From Osedax fenrisi (taxonomy: Eukaryota > Annelida > Polychaeta > Sabellida > Siboglinidae): DNA of 64,000 nt. Shown one piece after another: positions 47,156 through 61,519 of the stretch. The DNA is taken from assembly GCA_964019155.1 (NCBI GenBank), contig OZ025240.1:18871021-18935020 (forward strand), read 5' to 3'. Numbering within the stretch: the first letter of the stretch is position 1; each line of letters begins with the position of its first letter. Both the position numbers and the translations under genes were made by a program. The notes below the pieces were generated by a model that saw only the letters and a list, made by a program, of their open reading frames with translations, made no database searches and was not told the origin of the DNA.

Positions 47156-47910
47156 TTCCTATTCCTACACCATTTACTAGTATGCCCTTCCCCTCCACAT
47201 GTAAAACATCTAACTCTGTCTGTCCAGTTACCTCTTAATCTACCTTCCAACTCAGTATTCCTCCTCTCTAATATTTGTATACGTTCCTCCAACCTACTAC
47301 CATCATTCCCTCTATTAGTTACTTCACCTATTACTTTATTAGTTTCTATCTTATAGCATATACCACCCTCCTTCACATTACTCATAGATTCAAACTCCCT
47401 CGCCATTGAGCGTATTTCAGAAAAACTTTCTTTTTTCCCTGATATTAATAAATATCGCCGTAATTCGCAGTCAAATACATTTGTTTTGAATGAATCTGTC
47501 ATTAGCCCCTCCCACCCATCTACATCCTCTTTCAAACTTAACCCTAATTTTAATATAGCATCTATAAACATAGTAATATTCTCCCCTTCTCGTTGTTTCC
47601 TATCAACTAGATCATGTAACCTCTCACCCCGTGACCTCCTACTACTACATCTCTCCCTTAAACTATTAAATATATGCTCTTTATTTAAAAGTTTATTGCC
47701 TAACATTGATAATTCTAATTTTGCACCACCTCTTATATGATATAAAATATACCCTGCCGCATCCTCACCCTTATGCCCCAATAAATCTACACATTCCTCA
47801 GCTCTTGCAATCCACTCACCAGCATCTGTACCCTCATTAAAATAATCTAGTTTAACATATGCTAAATCTTACTTAGCAGGTCTACCTACTGGCTTACTAT
47901 CTTCTCCCAT
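47131..47910 (-). pseudogene. gag: Gypsy gag
   Basis: Starts at ATG 47910 (MGEDSKPVGRPAK) and is interrupted after 13 codons by TAA at 47871-47869. It is then open from about 47868 to TAG at 47131, including the capsid-like LVDRKQREGENITMF and FKTNVFDCELRRYL blocks and one CCHC zinc knuckle, CFTCGGEGHTSKWC, near the C-terminus. Gag packages the element RNA into virus-like particles. The early stop may be real or an assembly error. The remnant at 24760-24110 is a relative. Confidence 0.82.
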
Positions 47911-48123
47911 ATCTTCTATATCCCTCTTATAACTATGTTTAATTACGTAAATAAACTAAAAATATTATTTTAAAAATAATATTTTATTATCTAAAATAAT
48001 ATTTTATTATACAAGTGTATGCAAAGTAACAATATCAATACACAAACCTGTTATCCTATGTTGTATTTCAATTTCTTCCTCTAGCCACTGGTCCTAGTCA
48101 GCACTGGATACCGCTGTCATCAA
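47911..48123 (-). other. Gypsy 5' leader
   Basis: 213 bp between the 5' LTR and gag. An AATATTATTTTA-type direct repeat lies near 47965-48010. The sequence next to the LTR begins TTGATGACAGCGG and shows no obvious match to a tRNA 3' end. Confidence 0.5.
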
Positions 48124-48318
48124 TGTTATATGCGCTACGCTTGTTTTATATATCTAATATAGATGTTTAAGTACTGACTGTATTTCTAGAAGTGACTTGT
48201 TGAATTTAGGATATGACTTTTATCAAATCATTCATGCATATCAACAATGGAAATAGGAATGCATATGATACGCTACAGTGCACACACTTGTATAATACTA
48301 ATAATATACCTTACAACA
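48124..48318 (-). repeat. 5' LTR of gypsy element
   Basis: 195 bp, identical to the 3' LTR. On the minus strand a TATATAAAAC box lies near the inner end, which could serve as a promoter TATA. Flanked by (AT)n on its outer side. Confidence 0.93.
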
Positions 48319-48355
48319 TATATATATATATCGAGCAAGATCGACTTTGTAATGT

Positions 48356-48386
<31 letters not shown>

Positions 48387-48464
48387 TACGTTTAATATAA
48401 AAATGAGGATACTTAAATCAACAATATATTACTATTGCAACTAATTAAAATACTACATATACAG

Positions 48465-48651
48465 TTGGACCTTTTCTGGAGCAGAGTTCCCTATCAGTGA
48501 ATAGTTTGGATATTGGAGGGTCTATCACTTTATTCTGTACATTCCGCTCTTCTAGAAAATATTCTGTGGAATGGCTAAAGAATAACGTGACGTTGTATAT
48601 TGACACCGAAACCAGACACCACAATGCATTCTACACGGCAAATGTTAGTAC
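48465..48651 (+). pseudogene. Ig-domain half-exon (N-terminal half), copy B
   Basis: Same as 3222-3408, with one replacement (NSVD to NSLD). It carries the first Cys and the invariant Trp of the Ig fold and runs into E1 at 48652. Confidence 0.75.
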
Positions 48652-48762
48652 CCCAGTAAACCAAACTGTTAATATAATATGCTGAACATGTGTAATATTT
48701 ATCAGTTCAACAGTGTTAGTTTTGAATTGTCATATATTCAAAATGGTGTATTAATTTATAAA

Positions 48763-48816
<54 letters not shown>

Positions 48817-49231
48817 ATCACATTATTCTCTCTTTGTATATTTAATTACTATAATATAAAAAAAATGTATATTGTTTTTTTATCGAAATCTGTTCATCTC
48901 ATAAAATGTACACAACTGTTGAACTCTATACAAATGTAATATGTTGAACATATTCACTTTACAAATCTGTTGAACTCTATACAAATGTAATATGTTGAAC
49001 ATGTTCACTTTACAAATCTATTGAACTCTAATAAATGTAATATGTTGAACATGTCAATTTAACATTTTTGTAAAATAATTAAATCATATATAATTACATA
49101 TATGTAAATATTACATAACCACGTAATTGAATGTATATGATTAACAATTTGGAAAATAGTGTAAATATAAGGAAACTAATGTTGTCAACATTTAAATATA
49201 GTGTATAATATTTATATTAATTATTATATTA

Positions 49232-50572
49232 CACTGGCCTGCATTTTTTTACTTTTTTCAATAGGATGAAATTCTGTCAATTGATTCTAGACTTTTTTTT
49301 GACACTGATCTCAAATGTGAAAACCGTTTTTCTCAATCACGTCTAGTCTTTTTTTTATTCACCTTTCAAATATTTTCCAAAAAGTGTGATTTCTAGAAAA
49401 AAAATATTTTTATAATTTTTAAAACCTTAATTTTTAGTAAAATATTTTATAAAATCATATAAATATGCCTGAATATATTTTATATATATATTCAATTATA
49501 CATTATAACTATAAAATATTATAAAATATGTTTAAAAGTTGTATATAAAAATGATTTTTAAACTATGTACCCCAACAATATTTGATTATTTTCAAATAAA
49601 ATTAATAGATCAATATTTGATGACAACAATTATAGAATACATATGTTATATATTTTTCTAGATAGATTGTTAACGCTCCTTTCAGATATGTTTTTAGTTT
49701 TTACATATCGTGTTTAGTTTTCTTTTTTTGTTCAATTTAAAATATTTTTTTTGATTTTTTTCTCAATTTGTTTAAGTTATTAATTTATGCTATTTAATTT
49801 GTTTAAAAGTACTCAATTTATAACTATATTATATTATTAACCATTTTTATTGGAATTTACTTGATGATATATTAAATAAACTTAATTATTTTTTACCTGA
49901 AACTTAATTTTTTATTTTATTCATAAATAAATATATTCATTTATATTTATAAAATAATAATATATAATATATAAATAAGTATAATATATGGTTAATAATA
50001 TAATATAGTTATAAATTAGGTACTTTTAAATACATTAAATAGCATAAATTAATAACTTAAAAAAATTGAGAAAAAAATCAAAAAAAAATATTTTAAATTG
50101 AACAAAAAAAGAAAACTAAACACGATATGTAAACACTAAACACATATCTGAAAGGAGCGTTAACAATCTATCTAGAAAAATATATAACATATGTATTCTA
50201 TAATTGTTGTCATCAAATATTGATCTATTAATTTTTTTTTTAAATAATCCAATATTTTTGGGGTACATAGTTTAAAAATCATTTTTGTATACAACTTGTA
50301 AACATATTTTATAATGTTTTAAAGGTATACTGTATACTTGAATATATATATAAAATATATTCAGGCATATTTATATTATTTTATAAAATATTTTACTAAT
50401 AATTAAAAATATTTTTTTTCTAGAAATCTCACTTTTTGGAAAATATTTGAAAGGTGAATAAAAAAAAACTAGACGTGATTGAGAAAAACGGTTTTGACAT
50501 TTGAGATCAGTGTCAAAAATAAGTCTAGAATCAATTGACAGAATGTCATCCTATCTTTGATGCAGACCAGTG
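49232..50572. mobile_element. Foldback element with CACTG termini, nested in E1-B
   Basis: Counterpart of 3970-5311, with TTA on both sides. A few base differences around 49580 have reduced the pairing of the arms. Confidence 0.85.
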
Positions 50573-51018
50573 TTATCTATATATAGATATTAATTATAAT
50601 TAATTTATTTATAATATTATATTGTAAATTCTAAATATTAAAATAAATAATTATATATATAATATATATACATATTTATTATTATATTAATATAATATAT
50701 TTCATTAGAAATAAATATTTCAGTTAATTCATTGATGCATATAAATTACGATTTTTTAATTAATTAATTGAGTTATATATATTTATACTTATTAATAATT
50801 GCTTACTTATAATACTCTACATATATTTGTATATTAATATCATAGATTTATAGTTTACAAGTTATAGTTATTATAGTTATAGTTAAACTATAAATCTATG
50901 ATTAATATGTAGCACTTATACCTACTTATAAATACAATATTATAATTGTTAACATATAAAAAAATATCCAATAAAATATCTGAAGTTGTTTTATGTATGT
51001 ATACCACATATATGTGTT

Positions 51019-51122
<104 letters not shown>

Positions 51123-51473
51123 TAAAATGGAAGTCTGCAGATATATCGATTAATGAATATACATGTATGTCTAATTGAATTAAATTAAAGTCGGTAATTA
51201 CGTAATAACAATATATCTGCATGCATAAATTGTTTTAGACTTTACGCTCGATTTATTGCATAACATGTGTACATTTCTATTTTGTAGTTAAATGTTATAT
51301 TATTTGTATTAATTTGTATTCGTTTTGTCATTTATATTTGTTATCGTTTATGTATATGTCGTGTCATTCGTTTCATATAAAAGGAACGCCGCTCGCTGAT
51401 ATTGATATAATTTTGATTCTGCGTCTCACCAGGTTGGTACATATTATCATTGTCGTTAATATATTTTGTACTA

Positions 51474-51507
<34 letters not shown>

Positions 51508-51562
51508 TATGTTATTATACAGGTCTTTGTGGAAATAAAGTTATATAATAACTTCACTTTGT

Positions 51563-51601
<39 letters not shown>

Positions 51602-52416
51602 TTTAATATTATGTTTTAACATCTCTATATATAGGTTGAAGCTTTATCAAGATTAGGTGAATGCAACATTGTGGAAACACTTTTTTCTATGTTTAAATAT
51701 ATTGCATTTAAACAAGTATGGTGCTATTATTCTCAGTGCTGTCAACGAGGATAAATTTATTTTACCCAAATAAAATTATACAGATGTATAACTGGTTAGT
51801 TTATATTATGTTAACATTAATTTACTATAAATACATGTATTATAAGATAAATATAAGTTAAATATTCATATTCATATTTATTAAAGCTTAAATGTATTAT
51901 TTTATATATTAATTATATATTAATTAATATTTATATTAATAATTATATATATCATAGAGGCTACATTAAAAATTCATGAACATGCAGTAATAAAAGATAT
52001 ATACAAATGTATCGAATCTCAACTTACAAATTGTAAACGAAAAAAGAAGGAGATGCAAGACAATTATAATTAATAAAATTGTAATTTAATTAAATGATTT
52101 AATTTAATATATAGGACATCTGCTCAACTCAATACATTTTACATATGCTCAACATAATCAAAATACAACATGTTCAACTCAATACAATATACATATGCTC
52201 AACATAATCAAAATGCAACATGTTCAACTCAATACATTTTAAATATGCTCAACATAATTAAAATGCAACATGTTCAACCACACCAACAAATGTAGCCAAA
52301 TGAATATGTTCAACATGTTAAAAATTACATATGTTCAGCATATTATATTAACAGTTTACTGGGCCGCGAAGTATGATTACTTTATCCTTCTACTAAATCA
52401 TAGATGAATTACCACA

Positions 52417-52457
<41 letters not shown>

Positions 52458-52527
52458 GTGTGTGTATGTGAGTGTGTAATAATGTTATCGAATTGTATTA
52501 TATTGTTATATTATCACATCCCAACAG

Positions 52528-52617
52528 TATACTATTAGAAATATCAGAACACAAGATTTCGGAAATTATTCGTGTGTTTTTGATAACGTTACCTACATTA
52601 CTAAATTAATGGGTTAG
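52528..52617 (+). pseudogene. Ig-domain half-exon (C-terminal half), copy B
   Basis: As 7249-7338 but with two replacements, including Thr to Ser within the YTC motif (YSC) and Val to Asp. Lies in the spacer 52364-52674 between E1-B and E2-B. Confidence 0.6.
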
Positions 52618-53313
52618 CCATATTATATATCATATAATAGTATCTAGTGTATACTATTACATACGAATAGCATGCCCAGTAAACCAAACTGTTAATATAA
52701 TATGCTGAACATATGTAATTGTTAATATGTTGAACATATTCATTTGGCTACATTTTTTGGTGTGGTTGAACATGTTGCATTTTGATTATGTCGAGCATAT
52801 TTAAAATGTATTGAGTTGAACATGTTGCATTTTGATTATGTTGAGCATATGTAAATTGTATTGAGTTTAACATATTGCATTTTGATTATGTTGAGCATAT
52901 GTAAATTGTATTGAGTTTAACATGTTGCATTTTGATTATGTTGAGCATATGTAAAATGTATTGAGTTGAGGATATGTCCTATATATTAAATATATTTAAT
53001 TAAATTACAATTTTATTAATTATAATTTTATTGCATCTCCTTCTTTTTTCGTTTACAATTTGTAAGTTGAGAGTCGATAGATTTGTCTATATCTTTTATT
53101 ACTGCATGTTCATAAATTCTTAATGTAACCTCTATGATATATATATATATATATATAATTATTAATATAAATATTAATTAATATATAATTAATATATAAA
53201 ATAGGGTATACATTTAAAATTTAATAAATATGAATATGAATATTTAACTTATATTTATCTTATAATACATGTATTTATAGTAAATTAATGTTAACATAAT
53301 ATAAACTAACCAG

Positions 53314-53469
53314 TTATACATTTGGATAATTTTTTTTGGGCAAAATAAATTTATACTCGTTGACAGCAATGAGAATAATATTATCATACTTGTTTAGATG
53401 CAATATATTTAAACATAGAACAAATATTTCCCCAATGTTGCATTCACCTATTCTTGATAAAGCTTCAAC
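53314..53469 (-). CDS. Unidentified exon-like frame inside E2-B
   Basis: After an AG (TATATTTAG) the frame reads 51 codons, VEALSRIGECNIGEIFVLCLN... and ...NIILIAVNEYKFILPKK, to TAA. The other three element copies share this region but carry a one-base insertion that breaks the frame. A further block near 53110-53000 (EHAVIKDIDKSIDSQLTNCKRKKKEMQ) also looks coding. I recognise no domain. It could be part of a multi-exon transposon protein or a captured host gene. Confidence 0.3.
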   Translation of the reverse strand, partial: VEALSRIGECNIGEIFVLCLNILHLNKYDNIILIAVNEYKFILPKKNYPNV

Positions 53470-53955
53470 CTAAATATAGGGATGTTAAAACATAATATTA
53501 AAGAATATATATATGTAACAAAGTGAAGTTCTTATATAATTTAATTTCCACAAAGACCTGTATAATAACATAAATAATAATAATAATAATAATATAGTAA
53601 TAAATATAATAACGACAATGATAATATGTACCAACCTGGTGAGACGCAGAATCAAAATTGTATCAATCTCAGCGAGCGACGTTCCTTTTATATGAAACGA
53701 ATGACACGACATATACATACATATACATACTATAACAAATATAAATGACAAAACGAATACAAATTAATACACATAATATAACATTTAATTACAAAATAGA
53801 AATGTACACATGTTATGCAATCAACCGAGCGTGAAGCCTAAAACAATTTATGCATGCAGATATATTGTTATTACGTAATTACCGACTTTAATTTAATTCA
53901 ATTCGACATACATGTATATTACATTAATCGATATATCTGCAGACTTCCCTTTATA

Positions 53956-54073
<118 letters not shown>

Positions 54074-55057
54074 AGCACATATATGTGATATACATACATA
54101 AAACAACTTCAGATATTTTATTGGATATTTTTTTATATGTTAACAATTATAATATTGTATTTATAAGTAGGTATAAGTGGTACATATTAATCATTGATTT
54201 ATAGTTTAACTAGAACTATAATAACTATAACTTGTAAACTATAAATATATGATATTAATATACAAATATATGTAGAGTATTATAAGTAAGTAATTATTAA
54301 TAAGTATAAATATATTTAACTCAATTAATTAATTAAAAAATCGTAATTTATATACATCAATGAATTAACTGAAATATTTATTTTTAATGAAATATATTAT
54401 ATTAATATAATAATAAATATGTATATATATTATATATAATTATTTATTTTAATATTTAGAATTTACAATATAATATTATAAATAAATTAATTATAATTAA
54501 TATCTATAGATAATATAATAATTAATATAAATATTATACACTATATTTAAAATGTCGACAACATTAGTTTCCTTATATTTACACTATTTTCCAAATTGTT
54601 AATCATATACATTCAATTACATGGTTATGTAATATTTACATATATGTAATTATATATAATTTAATTATTTTACAAAAATGTTAAATTGAACATGTTTAAC
54701 ATATTATATTTGTATAGAGTTCAACAGATGTGTAAATTGAACATGTTCAACATATTACATTTGTATAGAGTTCAACAGATATGTAAATTGAATACGTTCA
54801 ACATATTACATGTGTATGGAATTCAACACATGTGTACATTTTATGAGATTAACAGATTTCGATAACAAAAAATATAATTTTTTTTTATATTATAGTAAAT
54901 AAATATACAAGGAGCGAATAATGTGATAACATATATATATTAATATTTATAAATTTATTCACCATTTTGAATATATGACAATTAAAAACTAAGAACTGTT
55001 GAACTGATAAATATTACACATGTTCAGCATATTATATTAACAGTTTGGTTTACTGGG

Positions 55058-56644
55058 AAACCAATACGCTAGATTTAGCAAAAATATAGCAGAATATAGT
55101 GCACCAATTAGTATGCTATTAAAAAAGAATGTACCGTGGGTATGGAGCGATTGTCAAAATAAAAGTTTTTTGAAAATCAAAGAAGAATTTATATCCACGA
55201 GCATATTTAAAAGATTCAGCATGGACAGGAAAACATACTTGACCATGGATGTTTCAAACTGTGGCATCGGGGCAATATTGTGGTAAAAAGAAGCCGAAGG
55301 AAATAAGGCAATCATTGGAGCAGCTAGCAGATCCCTGCATGAAACAGAACAGCGTTATTCTACGATAGAGAAAGAAGCTTTAGGAGTTGTATGGGGACTT
55401 GAAAAGTTGCATTACTATATATGTAGATTAAGACTCATGAAATATAACGTACAGATTGTTCACATTTCAGGAAAACACAATGAAGCAGCTGATGCACTTT
55501 CCAGATACCCAGCAGAAGCAATGCAGGAAACAATATTGGAACTCGAATCAGAGGCATTTGTTAAAATGAATACAAAAAAGTATGAAGAAATACATAGGTG
55601 GAATTACCTGAGAAAATCGCAAGAGGAAGATAGAACAATAAAAATGCTAAGAGAAAAAATATTCGAAAAATGGAAACGCAAAGAATCCAGCAGGGAAATA
55701 GACCGCTACTACCAAATGAGACAATATCTTTCCTTGGTATAAGGTTGCGTAATGTTTCAAAATCAGATCATCGTACCGGAGAAAGAAAAGGAATGAGTTC
55801 TAAAGGAAATAAATAGCTCACATCAGGGAATATCCCGATGTATATCACGAGCCAAAGAAAGTGTTTGGTGGTTTGGGATAACCGAAGACATCAAGAAATA
55901 TATTGGTTCTTACATACAATGTCAAATATATGAGAACCAGAAGGTAGAAACGCTGGAAATGATACCGTTACCTAAAGGACCTTGGGAAACGGTAGGGAGC
56001 GATACATTTTTTAAATATATACAAGTAGTGGATTATTACTCAAAATATATTGAGATCGCGATACTGGACAAAGGAGAGAATACGAGACGAATTATTGAAA
56101 AACTAAAATCAATATTCTCGAGACATGGTATTCCTAACACATTTATATCTGACAATGGGCCACAATACGCGTGTGAAGAATTTAGGAAATTTGCCGAATA
56201 ATATAAATTTATTCATACAACGTCCTCGCCTCGATATCCAAAAGGAAATGGAATGGTTGAGAGAGCGGTACAAACAGTGAAGAAACTATTAAAAAAAATC
56301 AGATGATCCATATTTGAGCATGTTAGATTATAGATCAACACCTTTAGAATTTGGCCTTTCACCAGCGGAATTACTAATGAATAGAAAAGTAGCATCCATA
56401 TTACCATCGATAGGAAGCAGAGCAATTACTAAAATTGGAGAACATATCAGATATCAAGAATGGCAAAAGGAGAAGATCAAGAAGGTGAAGAAAAAATACA
56501 ACTAAAATCCAAAAATTAAAGATTTAAACAAACTGGCTATTGGATACGATGCATATATTAGAGATCTCGATCAACCAGCCAAAGTCATACATGATAATGG
56601 AAGGAGTTATATCTCAGAAGGGGATGGTATTATAAGAAGAAATC
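55058..56644 (+). pseudogene. Decayed Ty3/gypsy pol, copy B
   Basis: Counterpart of 13142-14731, with the same internal RNase H deletion and stops. One TAA in A (CGIGAILC then stop) is shifted to the next codon here (TGG TAA). It ends abruptly at 56644, where 522 bp found in copy A are missing, so the C-terminal RSGRKIFPP motif is absent. Confidence 0.85.
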
Positions 56645-56676
56645 GGTTATTACTTAGTATATTATTATATTATTTG

Positions 56677-57027
56677 TTTACACAGTTGAGCTACACTCGC
56701 GATATACACTTTGGCTGACTAATTATTATAGAATAATTATTCTTAAACCCATTTTAAATTTAGAATATACACAATATATAAACAATATTAATTATAATTA
56801 TACATTAATTATAACGTATTAATATCGTATTAATGTCGTATAGTAATTATTATCAATTCTTTTAACATAAATCTATTTAATAAAGATCTTTATCAATTTT
56901 AAAATTCAAACATGTCATATAGCTTGCTATATTTCCATACTGCAAAATATGATATATTGAATTCTATAGAACAAGAGTGTCATTTAAATATTTTAATGTA
57001 AAAATCAACTGTAATCAGGATGTCATT
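56677..57027. repeat. Repeat R, first copy (B)
   Basis: As 15287-15637. Confidence 0.75.
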
Positions 57028-57493
57028 TTATATATTGTCCAGATTCTGTGCATCTTGACAATTCAATTTTTCGAACTAGAAGCTCTTACAAGTGTAGATA
57101 CATGGCATTCATAAAGACACTACTGGAAAACATATGATAGACGTCTCGAACGATAATCGAGATTATCGTTAATATATTCATGGATACAATAACCAAGTCA
57201 ACCAGGAAAATAACCATTGACAATCTTATTTATCCTGAAATTATAAATTGTATATCATAAATAAATTCTCATGACACAATCATAAAGTATATACTAATGA
57301 CTAGTGTACAATTTCAAATCATCGATCTCATATAACAAATACTTAATTTTTCGGTTCGGTTCTTAAAATATATTCTATTTTATAATAATTGAAGATACCA
57401 AATAAATTGATTATGATTTCGGTTTGGTATAAAGTATTAATACTCTACAGAGTATTACATTGATGATTTTAGATTAATAATGTTATCCTAACA
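57028..57493. other. Unassigned sequence
   Basis: As 15638-16103; no gene recognised. Confidence 0.4.
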
Positions 57494-58552
57494 TTATATA
57501 TTATACATTATATATTTTCTCACAATATTTATCCTCTTTATTCTGTCGTTTGTCATTCGCATGGATTCACAAGGATTGAGGTCAGTCCATTCATATATGT
57601 TATCAGATATTTCATAACGTCCTCTTCTTATTATGCCATTTACGGTACCATGACATATTGCTTTCGATATCTAATTGTTGTTGCGACATACATCTTCATA
57701 CTACCGTCATCTCTTTAACTATCGTTAATAGGTTGTTATGTGGACCGATAGGTCGGATTATTCTGTTGCTCACTTCGATATGGTTATTCATGTCTTTATA
57801 TGTGTGTAGTATTATTGAGATTAACATTTTAATTAATATATCCTATTATACATATATACTTGACTAACCTAGTCCGGAGGTTGCTCGTTTTATAATATTA
57901 AGTGTATCGATATATATATATATATATATATATGTATCATATATTAGTGGGTGTGGCGTAGTTATGCTGTATGATTATAGTATGCGGATACAATACCACT
58001 ACAATGTTATCTTTATAATTTTTTCTAATGCATCTATAGTCCATTACTTATATATTTTTTTGAAGTTCTTTAGTTATTGTTCATGTCTCATGTCATTCAC
58101 GATTAAATGTAGCAACCGGATATTGGATCTCAGCATTATAATCATATCGTTCCAAATCTCACTGAGCTTTGTTAATACTGGTATGGTTTGTTCCATTCTT
58201 GAAATAATTATTTTCTTTGAGCCTTTATCATCTATAATATAACGTAGGTATTTAAAAGTGTTGATTTCTTTTATTTCTTCGCCATTATAAAAAATCTATT
58301 CATGAAGTACCCTTCTCAATTTGACATAACTTGTGTTTTACATGTATTAATCTCCATTCCATAAGTTATTAAAGTAACATATATTTTGTTGATCAGATTA
58401 CTATCTATCTCAGCAAACCTTAATTTTGTACTGGTTCTTCCTCCTATTGATATGTTACCCTCGTAGTCTAGTAGAGCTTCATTCATTATGGCTCTAGCAT
58501 CATATTGAATATTATTGTAGATATTAAACATCATTGGCATACACCGGTTTTC
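57494..58552 (-). pseudogene. Degenerate non-LTR reverse transcriptase, copy B
   Basis: As 16104-17160. Here the frame 58540-58316 (NEALLDYEGNISIGGRTSTKL...GMEINTCKTQVMSN) is continuous for 74 codons, because stops present in A are missing. Confidence 0.65.
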
Positions 58553-59228
58553 GTGGAAAACAATTCACCAAATTTACCTTCGGAGTATATTGCGCTTATT
58601 GCTTACTTAGTAATTGCTAATATAATATAATAAATAATATATTAATATGCATCACTTAATAACAGAATTGTCCACTACAATTGATAGTAAACTTAAACCT
58701 GAACGAGTACAGACTAATGCACCATCAGGTTTATAACATTAACTTAATTATTCTATTTATATATATATACATATAGTTATTTATAGTTAGTGGTCGATAC
58801 ATTATTTTCTAGGGCAGAGATGAATATCGATATTTGTTCTTGGTTTGGTGGGTTATATTCATTCAATGAAGTATTGATAGTATAATAACACTCTATTGAT
58901 GTGTGTTTGAATGAGTTTATGTTAGGTATCGGTAATCAGACTATTTATATATCGAGTATTTGAATATTCGGTTAAATGTTGTTTAGATAATTTCATAATT
59001 TCAGAATTTAATTTACCATTCCATCATACCTAGTAAAGGGGAAACTTTCATGATCACTAGTTATCAACAATTATTTTACTTTAAAATATTAAAATATAAT
59101 TCATTATTTTTAAATTATGTATTAATGTATCGTTCAAAATTAAATATAATACGGTATTTATACTCCTATTTAATTAAATTGAAATTTTATTTAAACACTT
59201 AAATAAATCATAACAAATAATATTAATA
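58553..59228. other. Unassigned sequence
   Basis: As 17161-17838; no gene recognised. Confidence 0.4.
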
Positions 59229-59618
59229 TTACAGGTTGCTACCTGAGATAAATTGTTGTATATATTTCTTGAATTTGTTATGCGATTGTATATATCTTAT
59301 ATAGGGTGGGAGTGAATTCCATAGCTTAGGATAAATATAAACCAAGGCCCGAGTATTCTTATTTGAGGGAAGAATAATAGGGGTAGGTAAAATATGAGAT
59401 GTATGGTTTCTAATAGATACAAAGAGAGATATCTGTACCAGGGAAGCAGACATATAGTAAGGATAATTCGAAGAGTATATGTATTGATGAATGAACAATA
59501 TATAGTATATGATAAGAAGAATATTTGTTAATAGGTAGGTAAGTGTTTTTTTAAGTAATAGAGGAATAATCTCGAATACGTAGGTTATACATTGTACAGA
59601 TTGTTGAATTAATAACAT
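59229..59618 (-). pseudogene. CR1/jockey-like LINE C-terminus, copy B
   Basis: 129-codon version of the fragment at 17839-18108, ending with the LWNSLPPYIR...KFKKYIQQFI signature. Confidence 0.7.
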
Positions 59619-59869
59619 GATATATGGGAGAGATAGAGGATAATGGAAGATTGATGAGGAGTGAGAAACAGTAATCTATATGTGAGAGGACAGATAGTGG
59701 TTAATCTCACCATAGCTGATGTTGCTTGCGCCAGTCTTATTCTTACTTCCTGATTACATGTTCCATTTTTTGTAAGAGTTGCACCTAGATATTTTAATTT
59801 TTCGACTTCTTCCAGTTTGCATCCGTAAAGATATATATCTGCATGTTGATATTCGTTGCTGTTTATCAT
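59619..59869 (-). pseudogene. Degenerate non-LTR RT fragment, copy B
   Basis: As 18218-18478; KLKYLGATLTKNG block. Confidence 0.65.
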
Positions 59870-60773
<904 letters not shown>

Positions 60774-61378
60774 TTTTACACAGTTGATCTACACTCGCGA
60801 TATACACTTTGGCTGACTAATTATTATAGAATAATTATTCTTAAACCCATTTTAAATTTAGGATATAAACAATATATAAATAATATTAATAATAATTATA
60901 CATTAATTATAACGTATTAACATCGTATTTTTGTCGTATAGTAATTATTATCAATTATTTTAAGGGAACGAGAGCCACTCATTTTATCATACAAAAATTA
61001 TATTCTATTTTTATTATGAGAAAATATGTATAATTGATTACTTTTACATATATACATCTAAAAACGGTGATATAAATCATCATATAAGTATCTAAAAAAT
61101 GATGTTTTATAGACCCTATTTTTCACAATATTATTTAAAATAGTTAAAATTATAAGAATATATATTATATGATAAAATTGTTATTAAATACTCGATAGAT
61201 TGAAGCAATTTGAAAACCATTAGCAACTGTCATATTATGTTATTTATTTATAATTCGAATATATGCATATGTGAATACATAGGCGACGCTACCTGTAATG
61301 CATTAGCCAATGAATATTCAAGCTTTTATACCTGTATTTTCTGATAGCGTCATTCATTTCAAAATTTATTATTATCAT

Positions 61379-61429
<51 letters not shown>

Positions 61430-61472
61430 TTTATATTTTATATATAAATTTATTATTATAATAGAGATTTGT

Positions 61473-61519
<47 letters not shown>

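Larger units (their letters stand above)
43574..48318 (-). mobile_element. Ty3/gypsy LTR retrotransposon, complete, minus strand
   Basis: 4745 bp. Two identical 195-bp LTRs (43574-43768, 48124-48318) with TG...CA ends flank gag, protease, RT, RNase H and integrase in the normal Ty3/gypsy order. There is no envelope frame. A purine-rich GGTAGTGGGTGGA (43769-43781, minus) abuts the 3' LTR as PPT. No standard TGG-type primer binding site is evident next to the 5' LTR. LTR identity implies recent insertion, but it predates the segmental duplication, since copy A keeps a solo LTR at the same place. Defects: a stop in gag and two frame breaks in A-runs of pol. Confidence 0.93.
42912..48464 (+). other. 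Intron of LRR-Ig gene, copy B, with gypsy insertion
   Basis: Same donor and acceptor as copy A but 5.55 kb long, because the complete gypsy element (43574-48318) lies inside, transcribed opposite to the gene. Confidence 0.65.
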
